Origin: Bactrocera neohumeralis
Lineage: Eukaryota > Arthropoda > Insecta > Diptera > Tephritidae
Length of the DNA: 64,000 bases
Assembly (NCBI RefSeq): GCF_024586455.1
Contig: NC_065922.1
Span: forward strand, 22,626,089 to 22,690,088
Reading direction: 5' to 3'
Shown: positions 12,000 through 24,499 of the stretch, piece after piece
Numbering within the stretch: the first letter of the stretch is position 1
Layout of the letters: every line of letters begins with the position of its first letter
The notes under the pieces: generated by a model
What the model was told of the DNA's origin: nothing
Seen by the model: only the letters and a program-made list of their open reading frames with translations
Databases searched by the model: none
Position numbers and translations under genes: made by a program

Positions 12000-13628
12000 T
12001 GAAACCATCAGTCGGATGGTCGGTTAGTTATCAGTCTCCTGTATAGCCATTTCCCAGACTTTTGTCCATGTCTTTAATTTCATTTTTTTAATTTTTGATT
12101 TTCCTATTCAGATTAGTACCTTTTATATTCTTGAATGTTTTGTTCAATGTATCTTTCTCTCGTAAATACGTCAATATATTTATAGACATATTGCGAGGAT
12201 GTGCGCCTTTATTTCTTCAATTAACCCCATAAAACTTTAATATATTACACATCAGGATTCCGATATCTTGAACTTCAAGTTTTATGTTCAAGCTGAAATC
12301 CAAAGTCAAAAAATTGCATTTAATTTTATGTAATACAGTTTTATTTACTTCTTTTAAATAAATCCAATCCACTGTTAAAAAGATTCTCTAAGGTAGAACG
12401 ATGTATTTGGTTTGAAAGGGATTATATAAGCTATAAGCTTATTTATATAATTGCCAGATATTCACACCCAGTCAACGAATTTATTCTCTTAACAAAATGC
12501 GTTAGCTTTAAAGGCAGAAATAAAATTTGTAAAAGAAGATGAATGAAAATGCTCGTGAAAAGCTTATTCAGTTCTGATGGATGATAAATGGCCATGACAT
12601 ACATAAATACGCTTCGGTAAACAACTTTGAATAATAAAAGCATCACTAGCACCACAAATTTAAAAATCCACCGAACAAAGCGAATTTAAGTGCAGAGAAA
12701 GATATGTAGATGCGTGTGCAAACTTATAGAGAAATAATCACTTTCAGTTAAGCCACTGGAGCATATGTGCCACATTTCGCAAATGCTTTTGATAAACTGT
12801 GTATAAGTTTCGTGTTTGATGATTTTCCCAAATAACTTTTGAACTAAGTGATACTGTTGTTTGTTGTTAAATATTTTTGTATAGAAAATCATTGCCATGA
12901 ATAAGAGAGAAGTAGGTTACACTACTAAATCATTTTACCAAAATTATTATAAATCTTTGAATTATATATATTAATATTTATATTTATTTGTATTTTCTAA
13001 ACATGCACACATGCATATTCATAGATTAAACCTGTCATAGCAAATGAACATAAAGTTGGTGATATGAATTCCCTTTTACTTTGAGCGCTGGTGCGTATAC
13101 GTAACATATGTAAGGTTTACATATTAAACCTAAAGATAGTAAATGACTTTTGATATTATTTTTGCAAAGCCCGAAAAAAGTTTTATATTGTTGTTATAAA
13201 CACGAATTCTCATGCATCAGCAAAACTTATTTTCATGTGAAATTTAATTTAATTTTTAATCGGATGAATTTTTCATATTTCCTGTCAAAATCACTGCAGT
13301 TTGTAAGTTAAGAAATTAAAATTGAAAATTTTTATATTTAGATATGCAAAAAGTAATAAAAGCAGATAAGGAAAATAACCCAAAATATATTTTCAAGCCA
13401 ACATTTACAGCAAAACAAGTACGTATGTGTTAGTAGTCTTTTATATCGTCAGCAAGCTTAAAAATTAATAAGAAATGCTATCGCATTTACTAACTATTAA
13501 CACAGACGGTACGACAAATCGCTACATTTTAGTATGTAAATAAAAAAAACAACAAATTTGTGTGTTTTGTATTAAGCTTCAACATTTTCGTTTGCGTATG
13601 TGTTTTCGTATTTAAGTGTAAAATGTCA
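12000..13628. other. Unrecognised AT-rich DNA
   Basis: 1.6 kb with no gene or transposon motif. The open frames at 12443-12898 on the minus strand are short and AT-driven. Confidence 0.5.
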
Positions 13629-13630
13629 TA

Positions 13631-14506
13631 CAAAGTCTGTCGCAAAAGAAACAGGACTGTTAAAAAAAAACAACAAAAAATTAATATTTTTCAAAAGTTA
13701 TATTTTTTTATTCAAACTAGTTTCCTTGTGATTCGATACAGCATCTAGCCCGGTCAATTAGCATTTCAAATGAGTGCTTAAGGTCATTTTTCGGAATGCT
13801 CTTGAGAATATCGGTCGTCGCCTTTTGGATAGCTGAAATGCCCTGAAACCAGTTTCCTTTAATGGGCATATGAAGTTTTCTAAATAGGTAAAAATCACAG
13901 GGTGCCAGATCAGGTCAGTAGGGTGAGTGATTAATGGTTAATATGGAGTTTTTTGTCAAAAAATCAGTAACAAGCGTCGGCCGATGACACGGCGCATTAT
14001 CGTGCAACAGGCGCCAGGACCCTGCCTCACGGTATTGTGGTCGAGCACGACGAATCGTGACAAAAGACGCTTCATAACACCAAGGTAAAACACAGCATTA
14101 ATCGTTTGGCCAGGTGGGACGAACTCTCGGTGCACAATACCCTCAGACTTCTTATTGTCACAGAGGTCCTCACGACCTTCTTGGAATCGCTTAAACCACT
14201 CATGCACATTACTGCGGGATAGGCACTGATCACCATAAACTTTTTTCATCGTTAGAAATGTTTCAGTAAACGTTTTCCCAAGTTTAAAACAAAATTTAAT
14301 ATTTGTTCTTTTCATTTTACGACCGATGACCAAAAGCTGCTGTCACTTTTTGATCGATAACATCGATTGTAGTTATCCAATTGGCTTAAAATTTTTACGA
14401 AATGTCAACAAAGATCAAATTTTTTATTTCATATACCCAATAATAGGTGGCGCCACCAGAAACAGTCTTTATTTAAAAAGTTCTGTTTCTTTTGCGACAG
14501 ACCTTG
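13631..14506 (-). mobile_element. Mariner family B, internally deleted copy (876 bp)
   Basis: The inverted repeats (left 'caaagtctgtcgcaaaag', right complement 'caaggtctgtcgcaaaag') are flanked by TA at 13629-13630 and 14507-14508. The minus-strand frame starts near 14315 with MKRTNIKFCFKLGKTF, reaches CDNKKSEG, and jumps directly to IVHREFVPPGQTINAVFYLG. The helix-turn-helix end and first catalytic Asp are therefore deleted. Frames to the left give PDLAPCDFYLF and the C-terminal CCIESQG-FE end, with a stop before PDLAPCD. It is related to family A in protein but has distinct terminal repeats. Confidence 0.93.
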
Positions 14507-14508
14507 TA

Positions 14509-14754
14509 TACTTATGATAGTATTTTGTTGTTTGTACTAAATTTACAGGTAGATGCCAGTAAGTAGGCTTACCGAAGGTGTCGCTGTTGCCAGCAATAAT
14601 GTAAATAGTTAGTAAATCGAGATGAGAATTATTAGAGAGAAATATAAAGAAATGGAGGTAAAAATACAAAGGTGATATTTTGGTTTTGATAGTAAGGTAT
14701 TGTTGTATTTTTCGATTAAAAATATGTTTTCTGCTTAAAAACAAAAAAAAAAAA
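14509..14754. other. Unrecognised spacer
   Basis: AT-rich DNA between mariner B and the pentanucleotide tract. No feature is seen. Confidence 0.4.
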
Positions 14755-14846
14755 ATAAATAAAATAAAATAAAATAAAATAATATAAAATAAAATAAAAT
14801 AAAATAAAATAAAGTAAAATAAAATAAAAATAAATTAAAATAAAAC
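14755..14846. repeat. (AAAAT)n microsatellite
   Basis: About 18 units of the pentanucleotide AAAAT with a few interruptions, directly readable. It begins after an A-rich run near 14745. Confidence 0.95.
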
Positions 14847-14874
14847 CAATATATAATATTATATTGGTGACAAA

Positions 14875-15000
14875 AGGACAGGTCATATGCATATCTAAAA
14901 AACTGAGGGACTAATTCGTTTATAGACAGATATACATGCCTTAATCAACCCAGCTCGTTCAGATCGTTTACACATATAATTTATGGGAAGATACCCTTGG
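14875..15000 (-). repeat. INE-1/DNAREP1-like repeat fragment
   Basis: It contains 'aaaactgagggactaattcg' and a following 'cagctcg', landmarks of the dispersed family seen in full at 41540-41975. Only about 125 bp are alignable by eye. Confidence 0.45.
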
Positions 15001-15566
15001 ATGTCACAAACATCGTGGCAAGCATAATACCATATATCCTCTTCAGAATATGTAATAAAACACTTTCTGTCAAATTCCGGTTGAATTAGGTCTCTTGAGG
15101 TAAATAATAACATACGATTTTATTAACTTATATCCTAACAGACTAACTGTAGTTTTCTAATTGTCATTAATCCTAGATGTAGGCAAAGTTTAAGTATGCC
15201 AGGTTATATTGCATTTTATAATCATCAAATTGTTCTCAAAAATGCGTATAAAAATAATAAATAAAGACACGAATTGAGAAATCAAATATCTATGATTTTG
15301 TGGAAAAACAAACAACAAAAGTCATAAAAAAAGATGTGTTATGATTTTGAAGCATTATTTTGTGATATCAAGAAGAACTTACCCTTTACGTTTAAAATTT
15401 GAGCTTTGATCTTGAAAAAGATTTGAAAAAGTCTAAGTCAACAACTATGTTAGAATTTTTTGTAAACCGTTAGATTTTTTATAAGAAAAAAACTTTCATT
15501 TTTGCCCAACAATAATTTGTTCAAATGCATTATGTATCGAAACAAAATAAGAAAATATTCTTAATA
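15001..15566. other. Unrecognised AT-rich DNA
   Basis: No gene or repeat is seen up to the next mariner. Confidence 0.4.
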
Positions 15567-16077
15567 TTGGGTAGTCGAAAAAGTCTTTTCGCATTTTGTC
15601 AATAGATGTCGTTGCAGTCGTATATCTCCAGCGCTACAAATCACATTGTGTCATACCATATAGTGTTGGCAAGGTGAGATTTTATGCTTCATTTAATTAA
15701 AAAATTAAATTAAATTAGAGCAAGTTGGAAAACAGTTACAGCTGTTCTAAAATTAGTGAAAATAATGAATAAATTCGCTATGTTTGGAAATTTTTGTATA
15801 AAAAAGGGAAGAATGCCACGCAAGCCACCAATGAAATTTGTGAAGTTTACGGACACGAAGCTGTATCAGCTCGTGTAGCACAATAATGGTTCAGACTTCC
15901 GTTCTGGAAATTTCGAAATTTAGATTTACATTGATGGAAGAATGTCTCCAGTGGAAAAATTGCAAAAAGTGATCGACCAAAATGGTACATATTTGTTTAT
16001 TTATTTATTAGTATACATATAAAAAAAAATAATTTAAGTTTGATTAGAAATACGAAAATACTTTTTCGACTAGCAAA
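15567..16077 (+). mobile_element. Mariner family D, short deleted copy (511 bp)
   Basis: The ends are inverted repeats (left 'ttgggtagtcgaaaaagtc', right complement 'tttgctagtcgaaaaagt') flanked by TA at 15565-15566 and 16078-16079. The plus strand from about 15765 reads, with one stop, KGKNATQATNEICEVYGHE and then AVSARVAQ-WFRL. This is the N-terminal signature of a cecropia-like mariner branch. The remainder of the transposase is missing. Confidence 0.88.
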
Positions 16078-16079
16078 TA

Positions 16080-17490
16080 TAACTCTTGAAAATAGCAAGT
16101 TCTTCCTTTTAGCTTCAAAGTGTATAAGTGTAAGAGGTATACATAAATACGTTGTATTTATTTACTGTGAAATCGGAAACCAAGAACATCTATATGTATA
16201 AACTCAAATTTATATAATAAATATAGTCTGTCAAATAATATAGCATACATTTAGGAAATTATTAAAATTACGATATCTCTTGAGAATGGCATATGAATGG
16301 TATATACGGCTTCAAAATAAATGAAGAAATAATAAATTTACCTTTGCTGAAGAATTCATTGGAGTTGTCATATGACTACATACTATATATGTTATTATCA
16401 GCATCAGCACGCAGAGTGAAAAGTCAAGAAAGGCAATCTCATTTTAAACATTTTAATATAAATTTATTTTCAGATGTGCATATAATATATATACATATGT
16501 ACATATATTGAACATACTATATAAGTAGGTATGTACACAGACAGCACAGCACACAGCAACTGCAACTGCTTTATCAACATTCGACGACAGAGTGCAACGC
16601 AGCAAGCAGAGCCAGCATGCACACACATTAACACACACGTACATATGCAGCTGCACAAATTTAATTTTGTTACAGTTACTTCGCCCGGCCCACCCGCATC
16701 GTTTCCCCGCCGCGCATCGCCAACGCAATGAAGTTATTTCGTGCCCGCTTCGTTCGTGTCTATTTTAAGCTCTTTGCTTTTTATCTTGCAGCTTTTCCAC
16801 GTGTGCTGCGGGCTAATATCGCCTGCATGCATGGGTGTGTGTGGGTGATTGCTTGCTGTAAGCGCACATGTGTGTAAACTAAGGATATTAAGTTAAAAGC
16901 GTATCGCATGCGGATAGCATTGCTTAATGCACTGAAAACGAAACCGAGCATCAGATTGCAGATACAAGATACACGCAGCAGCAGCACCACCAACAACAAC
17001 AAGAACAAGAAAACCCAAAGCCAACTAACCAAGTCTGTACATAGATACAGTTTAAGCCCTTTATACAAGCACACACACACACATGCATGCACCTTTGGCC
17101 AGACAGTTAGTGAGCGCAAGCATCAGCCAGAAAGTCAAGACATCAGCTGGAGGCGTCAGTGTGCCGGCTACAGAAAGCAGTGGCAAGCCATTTGGCGTCG
17201 CCTTGCTGCAAAGTCAAGGATCTTAAGTGCTACAACAATTCAAATAATTTTCTTGCAACTGTATTTAAAGCATTGATGTATGCATGTAGTGGTAGCAATA
17301 CCAAAGATGTATTTATATGGCATATACACAGATTGCTCAGAAATATGCATTACCTGCATGTAACTTCCCTGTAGTTTGGAGTTGAATCGAACCTTAAGCA
17401 TCTTATCTTCAAATTGCTTTGCGTTAGTACGATCGTGGCGGAATGGAGGAAAGCACGGGAAGAACGAAACGTGAATATGATCATATCATA
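16080..17490. other. Unrecognised CA-rich DNA
   Basis: About 1.4 kb with many CA and ATGTAC tracts. Open frames on both strands at 16453-17276 are mutually antisense and rich in Cys, His, Thr and Val, as expected from CA/GT repeats. No family motif is seen. Confidence 0.5.
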
Positions 17491-19100
17491 AGGGAGAGTT
17501 TCCTCGCCACTTCTCTGGATCATGGTTTTCAATGATTCAGTCTGCGATTCGGCTACTGAGCACGGCCTCTCCATAAATCTTAGCAAAACCTAACAAATTT
17601 TATGTACGAGGAAGTACGAAATATCAAAAAGGCATCTGCCATCAATGGAAAGAACACGTCTTCGGCCTGCTAACATGAGTTAAGTCACTTGGGCGCATCT
17701 TAAGCAGCAGGATCCACTGGCAAACAGTTTTTTAGCTCTATGATACCACAGTTACGCCTACAGGGTTTGTCCGGAAAGTAATAGGACTCATTTTCTTCCG
17801 CCATGACTGTACTTCGGATCACCGACTGGATCACGTTCCTAGCTAACGATCGAGTTGTCTCCGAGCACCTGGATAGTCATACCGTCGAGTAAGTATTCGT
17901 TTAATTGCCCAGATGTTAAATTTATCAAAATCTGTGGTTCATAACACTGTGACGGAGCACTAGAACATGCGCAAGGTGTGCGTGAAGATGTCCCAAAAGT
18001 GCTCACTGAAGACCAGAAATTGCGGCAAGTGGAAGTGTGCTAAGAAAACTTGAACATGTGTGAGAGTGGCCCCTAATTTTTGAACAACGTAATCACAGGT
18101 GACGAGTCGTGGATGTATGATCCCGAGACAAAGAGGTAATCTTCCGAGTGGCACACGCCATTTTGAGACGACAGAGAGAATCCAAGCAGGTCTCAAGGGT
18201 ATTCCGGAGAATGCCTTCCGTAACGCCTTCAATGCTTGGAAATCGCGCTGGCAACGCTGCATCGACGCAGAAGGAGCCTATTTTGAAAGTTTTTAAAGAA
18301 TTTTAACAATTGGTTCCATACATTTTTCTTAAATCGACTCAGTCCTATTACTTTCCGGAAAAACTCTGTATAGTACTCTTTGGATTGTTTTGTTTGGTAG
18401 ACGGAGCTGGCAAAGAATGCAAAAGTATTGGCGAGTGTTCTATGAGGTGCTTTCATCAGTATTTGGGGTGCACTACCAACCACACCAACTATGGCACTGA
18501 ATGTCTTGCTGTTTATAGCACCTGTAAATATAGTCGCAAAGAGTATGACCGTGGAAGCTGCTCTCAGACTCAGAGAATCTGGGTACTTAGATCAATGTGA
18601 GCTTGGGCACACCGGAATCATCGCACATGGTGAACTTTTTTGAGGGTTGATTAAAGCTTACGGGAGGATTGATGGAGGAATAGACTGTCGGAAATTTTCC
18701 AGAAGCTACAATTTTATTCTTCCTGACCACTTCAACCTCTTCCAAGTGAAGGTTGCTGTCATAAAGAAAGCAGTAGATCTACTACTGCGGAGCGCAGGCT
18801 TATTCGGAGGGTCATTATCCACTCTAACAGTAGGGCAGCGCTATAGCCTTGTGTTCGCTGACTGTGTGCTCAAAACTAGTGGTAGGATATCTAGACTCCT
18901 TGTCTATAGCATCGAGTTTTTTTAAGATTGTACTGGTTTGGGTGCCTGGTCTTAGCCGTATTTCAGGGAACTGTAAGGCAGATGTGCTTATTAATATATG
19001 TAGGTACTTCAGTTTCAATAACAGCGATATGGGTGAGCTCCGTTGGCTTTTTGTAGTTCACTACTGGACGTTCGTTGCGTTGACGTGACGTCGCGTTGGA
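17490..19100 (+). mobile_element. Jockey-type LINE, split by a mariner
   Basis: Left part (17490-17760): TEHGLSINLSKT, then CTRKYEISKRHLPSM, which is reverse-transcriptase sequence downstream of YADD. Right part (18369-19100): PTTPTMALNVLLFIAPVNIV and AALRLRESGYLDQ, which is the connection region. These are followed by RNase H motifs: HFNLFQVKVAVIKKAVDLLLR, LTVCSKLVVGYLDSLSIAS and VLVWVPGLSRISGNCKAD. Removing 17761-18368 plus one TA joins the two halves in frame across the peptide TVTPIVLFG. This shows that the mariner inserted into an existing LINE. The copy is 5'-truncated and has frameshifts. Confidence 0.88.
17761..18368 (+). mobile_element. Mariner family E nested in a LINE (608 bp, deleted)
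   Basis: The inverted repeats are near perfect for about 28 bp (left 'cagggtttgtccggaaagta', right complement 'cagagtttttccggaaagta'), with TA at 17759-17760 and 18369-18370. Internally the plus strand preserves a short N-terminal part (KMRKVCVKMS), the region of the first catalytic Asp (VTSRG in place of VTGDE), and the C-terminal block TTERIQAGLKGIPE ... AWKSRWQRCIDAEGAYFESF ending at 18296. The segment with the second and third Asp is deleted. It interrupts the LINE at 17490-19100. Confidence 0.95.
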
Positions 19101-21010
19101 CAATTACCAGCAGGCTAAATCGTAAGAGAATACATCTCCCTCAACAAATGTTAGTTCTCAATGAATGTAGGCGTTCTAACTGGACTCAATCTGATCGAAA
19201 TTCATGCGGTAAGATTGAATATCTTACGTGTACAGAGACTGACGGTCGGACGGGTGGAGGAACAAGCTTATCATTTACCTCCACACTGAAGTATATATTT
19301 TTTGGGTCTCTGATTTTTCCTTTTGGTTGCAAGAAAGCAGGAGAACTGTAACACCTCCGAGTACGGCCGCGAAAAGCAGTTTCTTTCATACATTTTTCGA
19401 TAAAGAAAAAACATGTTTCCATGATTTAAACAGTACACTTACTGTCAACATTAAATATACACACAATATCCGATTTGAAATCAGTTCGCCATCAGAGAAA
19501 CCCAAAATAAAAACTACTCACCAACTAAAAATGTTGCCTATCAAGTAGAGTGGCTCTGTCAATGGAATATGTGGTATTGGCATGCCGCGGGGGAATACAT
19601 TGACGATGTGGCGCTTGTCGCAGTATAACGGTAAAGCAGAAAACATGAAAAAAAACCAATGAAAATGTTCAAATGTTGCAGCAACAACGTTGTAGTCGAG
19701 GGCAAGCAAAGGCAATAAGTGAAACACTTACAACAACAACAAACTAACCTAAATACATACATACATATATATCTATACATACATATATACATATAGTGCG
19801 ACAGCGAGCAAGTCAAAATGAAGACGCACACCCTTCTACAGAGCGACAGTCGCACATTACTTTAGCTCGACCTGATAGCAGGCGATTGGATGCGATGCGA
19901 TACGATTCAATGCGATTTAATCTCATAACGAAGCACTTTGCTTTTGCCATCACGCCGCAGGCGGGGTGAATCGAACACTGCCGCTGCAGCCAAATGGGAG
20001 ACGCAAAGGGCTGAAAAGCGATTGGTAACGCAACGTTAAGTTCAGATAGACGCAGAACACATACGCATACATACATACATAGAAGCAAATGTACATAAGT
20101 GGCTATTACATGTGGAACTATCTACACACACACATACACATATGTATACACGGAATAGAAGTCAATAAGCGATAAAAGAAAGTCACAAGTCGGAAATGAT
20201 CAGCGACCAATGTTGGAAAATGACACACACACACACGCGCGCTTAGACATACAGGAAACATCAAGAATGTGAAAGCAATCCCACGAATGTAATCTCTACA
20301 ACACATGCTATGTATGTATGTATATATGTCTTAAACACACCAAATCAAAGTAGTTTCTACAGACATAAACACACGCACACACATAAGAGCACATGTCTCG
20401 ATGAACGCTGTTTATCTATAATCACCGGCAATGGGACGAAAGGTGAGCGTATTGCTATGGCACTCAGCCACCAGGGAAAAATTGAACAACTTTAGTCGTA
20501 CAACATTTTGTGTATGTTTGTTGCTGTGTTTGCGAAAAGCAATCACAATAACATCTACTTATATGTAAGCGAAATGAACAGGAAACTATATTAACTATGC
20601 GAATGGCAAGTAGTTGCTTCCAATAAATTTGACTTGGCCTATTGAAGTTGGACAGCCCGGTAACTGGTGGCATCATGAAAAATGGAAGTTAAGAACCTGA
20701 CAAGAAAGTTCTTTTCCTATTAATTTATTATTCTTATTATTAACTCGCTAAAGAAACGGGCGATAATATTAACTTATTTCATTTTATTCATTTCTCGACT
20801 GAGATAATGTCCACATAACTGATTGTATGAATAGTTGTAATTAATTGAATTAATCTACAACGGGATAATTTGTCCTTTAGCCGGTAGGAGGTGACTTTGA
20901 AGTATTTCCTATACTAGAAATGCTGAGATGTATTTACTGTTTACCGCAGTAATTGTTTATCTCAAAATTCAAGTCGATTTTAGCAAAATTGATGAAGTTA
21001 TGAGTATTTT
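19101..21010. other. Unrecognised DNA with CA microsatellites
   Basis: 1.9 kb with no supported exon. It has ATACATAC tracts at about 19755-19795 and 20065-20080, and a (CA)n(CG)n run at about 20223-20242. Near 19860-19920 a short imprecise series of GATGCGAT/GATTCAAT words occurs. Confidence 0.5.
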
Positions 21011-21012
21011 TA

Positions 21013-21480
21013 CTACCATGAGCAAAAAATAGTAAGACTTTATTTATAATTTAAAATTCCTTAATTTATTCTTCATAATCTATGACGTCACCCACAAAGT
21101 AATCCCCCTTGGCCGCAATATACTTGTGCAAAAGTTTTTTCCATTGCTCGAAACAGTTTTTAAAGTCAATTTCAGGAATAGCCTTCAAGGCGCGTAGCGA
21201 TTCTCCTTTAATGTCTTCAACTGACTCAAAATGGTTTAAATAAACAAAATAAATAATGGCGTTTGCGGCACCATATTGGTTAAAAATTTAGCAAAAACTC
21301 ATGAAGAATCAATGCAAAATGCGACGGTGCATTATTGTGGTGCAAAAACCAAGAGTTGTCGGCCCGAAAATCCGGCATCTTTTAACAAATACCTTCGTGC
21401 GAACGACGCATAACACTCAAAGAGTACTTCTTGTTGACGGTTGGGTCAAACCACTTCAAGTGGTACATGAAAGTTCGCAA
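21013..21480 (-). mobile_element. Mariner family C remnant (C1)
   Basis: The left end 'ctaccatgagcaaaaaat' after TA at 21011-21012 matches the terminal repeats of copies at 60336 and 50748. The minus-strand translation in broken frames shows a stretch corresponding to the second catalytic motif (HHDNAPSH region, heavily decayed near 21330-21345), LRALKAIPEIDFKN-like sequence near 21170-21200, and the C-terminal GKNFCTSI region. The 5' half and the distal repeat are not recognisable. Confidence 0.72.
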
Positions 21481-23340
21481 AATCACCGATTTTGAAAATT
21501 AGCAGTTCATAAGGAAGGGCACCACACGCATACCCTGTGATATAAATACTTCATCCAAATTTTGTTTTTTTTTTGTTAAAGTTATTGAATATTGAAATTT
21601 AGAGTACGATAAAATTGTAAAATTATTTTCTCATAAACTACTGGAGACAAATCGATGAAATTTTGTGAAAAAAGAAAAAAGTTCGTGTCACATTATAGAT
21701 ATTTTCTCACGATCCAATTGTTTAAATAATAATATTTTACGTAATTTTTTGTTAAACAATTTAAATTTTTCATGTGTTCTTCACGCTAAAAAAATGAAAA
21801 TATTCACCTTTACTAATCTGCGAAAAAATATTTGTTCATTCATGCTATTTTGCAGATATATAAACAAATACCTTTCACCAGATCAAAATCTAGGGTTTCG
21901 GAGAGTCACACATTGTGTTGAGGATTGCGGCGAGTGAGATATTAACAACTTGGGAGGTACGACAAACCAAAATCCGAATAGCAATAAAGAGAACAAAAGA
22001 TCTTGTGATACATTCAGTGAACTTATCAATGTAGCCAATGGATGATAGAGATGTATTAAGAAGAAAAATGTTGTTATCCCAACAGTAAGTTAAGAAAATT
22101 TAATAAATATGAGTACAAATAACACAAAATATTCGTATTTTTATAAAATTTGCAAAAGTTTTCATTTTTTTATTTTCTTAGCTCAGAAAATTCGGATTTT
22201 CAAAAAAAGGAAAAATTTTATATTTAAAATACCTGGCCCGAATTTGACCTCTTATAGCGTCTGTCATATAAACTTGACTGAAACGCTTTTTTTTAGCGTT
22301 GAAATGAGAGAAAACGTGGATGTAGTTAACAATGTTGTGTTCAATAAGCTTACTTCTGACATCGGAATTGGAAGTATATCAGTTTTGAAGGCTAACATCG
22401 AAACTTCAAGGATGTACTTTGTACGAAAGCTTAAAAAAAGTACAATTTCAACATTATGTATGGACATTAAAGAATAATAAGTATGACCATTAAAATTTAG
22501 TTTTTGTCGATATTCGCTTGTCCAATTGTTGCTTTTGTTTTTGTTGCTGCGACTCACTCCACTCCCTAAATTGAAAACCGCAATTGAGTTGTTCAAAGTA
22601 ATCACAGGCCTGGACGTAGAACAATTCTGTTGCACAAATTCACACACTCACAATCGCAGTGAGAAATGTGCTGTCAAACGTTTATGCAGCACGCCAATGC
22701 CTATGTATTAAAGGCGCGCACGACACTTGTGAAAGGGTTTATTATTATAAAACTACCGTTTTATTTATGTCACAGTGCATACATGCAACTATATTTTTAT
22801 GTATAGACATATGTGTTTTAGGCTGTCTTTTATTTCACAAGATGACTTTTTTCCAACGCCTCCTTTAAGACATTCTAATGCATATAAGTATATGTAACTG
22901 AAAAGTTATCGGTTAACAGCCCTACATGCTAACATAGCAAGACCTTTATGAAAGTACTTATTAACAGCAGTTGGCAGAACTAACCGATCTCTTTTCTCTT
23001 TGTTGTTTTTAAGAGCGCGTGCAGTGAAATTACACTGGATGTCATTGCTTGCAACAATAAATTCAACATAAAAACTGTAACAACAACAACATACGAAAAA
23101 TGAGAAGAAGCTTAATAAAACTAAAACAACAGTTGTCGCACAATTGATACAAGGCACGCCTACACGCTTACTTACCAACACAAGCGCAACCACATTATTA
23201 TATATTAAACGTAGATACATACATATATACATACATATGTAATACACCCTCGTACGTCGAATGCATTAAACAAATGGAATATCGGTCGACTCAGTTAACC
23301 GTTACTATAAATAAGAAAAAAAATTCACTTCAGTTGCGTC
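21481..23340. other. Unrecognised AT-rich DNA
   Basis: 1.9 kb with no gene that I recognise. At 22109-22477 (+) and 22264-22647 (-) two frames over 120 codons overlap antisense and have no motif, so neither is called. Near 22900-23250 there are CAACAACA and ATACAT tracts. Confidence 0.5.
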
Positions 23341-23470
23341 GAAGCTAGAATACCCTTTACAGATAATATATTTTTCCACACAAAAACTGGATTTCGATCG
23401 TTCGGTTTGTATCTGCTATAAGAATCAAGGAGAAGGAGGAAATTGTAGCTTGAAAAGTTATGAACATAGC
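23340..23470 (-). repeat. Possible INE-1-like repeat fragment
   Basis: It contains 'tttcgatcgttcggtttgta', a landmark of the dispersed repeat ('gatcgttcagtttgtatgg' at 41689-41707). Only a short match is visible. Confidence 0.4.
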
Positions 23471-23560
23471 TATAACCTGAAAACCCTCAAAATTTAAATA
23501 TATGAGACTGTAACCACCAAAGCTTGGATATCAATAGTAACTTCCAGGTGAAAATACCTT

Positions 23561-23660
23561 CAAGCTATGAATGGAAAATAGTTTTAGTAAGGTTTTGTAT
23601 TCTCTATTCTCAAGCCATGAATGGAAAATAGTTTTAGTAAGGTTTAGTATTCTCTATCTC
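23561..23660. repeat. 50-bp tandem duplication
   Basis: Two adjacent copies of a 50-bp unit (23561-23610 and 23611-23660) share 'atgaatggaaaatagtttta' and 'gtattctctat' with only a few differences. This is directly visible and recent by its similarity. No function is evident. Confidence 0.92.
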
Positions 23661-23849
23661 TATTTATACCTACGGGTCCATAATGGACTGCGGCGTAGGG
23701 ACGGGTTCCCCTTGATATTCCCCTTAATATCTCTCTTTTCTATCTGTCTACCAAACTCAGCTTGCATCTGCCAAGCAGAAGAATTAGGGATAGGGAAGGT
23801 CTGAGGAGTTCTACTGAAGTACTAAGGGAGGATACAGAGAGCTTCTATA

Positions 23850-24440
23850 TACACAGATAGTTAGGTGGCATTGCTAGCCTTGTCATCGTCAAAGAAAAAC
23901 TTAAAGGGGTTACCAAATGTAGGAAGAGTTTAAGACAACTTCAATTGTTCATAATTTCGGGTTCCTGAGCTTAGAAACAATTTTGACGACGAAAAAGCGG
24001 ACGATTTGGTGAAATAAGGAACTTCTCCAAATAAGTCTGAGGCGGCAACAGTACCGTGAACGTTAGGAAAGATCAAGATGGAGCTAAATACGCCATTTGA
24101 ACAAATACCTCAGAACATGTGGAAATCTACAATAAACGCAAGATAGCGAAATAGATATGGCCAAAATATGGCAACAAAGAACAAAGAACTTATTAAATAG
24201 ATCTAGGAAAAGTGTGGATAGACTCACAGCCACCATAATGGAACATTTGGAAAACTCGTATGGGAATGCCCCATAACAGTATTTGCCGAAGCAACAAAAT
24301 CGAAGGGAGTAAGGTAACTTCGAGTGCCCAGCTCTATCACAACAAAGATATAGATTTCTTGGAATCTATCAGGTATCAAACCTTGAATGTCTAGCTTCAA
24401 GAAGCATAATGGAGAAGGTAGTTTCATTGAAACACCAAAT
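23850..24440 (+). mobile_element. LINE remnant (RNase H and C-terminus)
   Basis: The plus strand reads LALSSSKKNLKGLPNVGRV, resembling RNase H helix sequence of Jockey-type LINEs. Later frames carry EQIPQNMWKSTINARQ and KNKELIKQI, and then a CPALSQQRYRFLG-like stretch typical of the C-terminal zinc knuckle. Frames are heavily broken, so the assignment rests on the order of weak matches. Confidence 0.45.
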
Positions 24441-24499
24441 GGTTTGAACACAACAATGAATACTATATATAAAGGTATTATTATTACGGAAAGGGTATA

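Noticed and set aside
17340..17410. tRNA B-box-like word (complement 'ggttcgattcaact')
   Set aside because: The flanks do not form a 5-bp T-stem, and no A-box or acceptor stem is found at the right distance.
18310..18600. 96-codon Cys-rich frame that could look like a small secreted protein
   Set aside because: It starts inside the right end of a mariner and runs out of frame through LINE sequence. The correct frame reads as LINE.
19955..20000. Second tRNA-like word (complement 'gtgttcgattcac')
   Set aside because: Only three stem pairs form, and no cloverleaf could be drawn.
22264..22647. 127-codon minus-strand frame
   Set aside because: It overlaps a 122-codon frame on the plus strand. 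Neither has a motif, and the composition is AT-driven.
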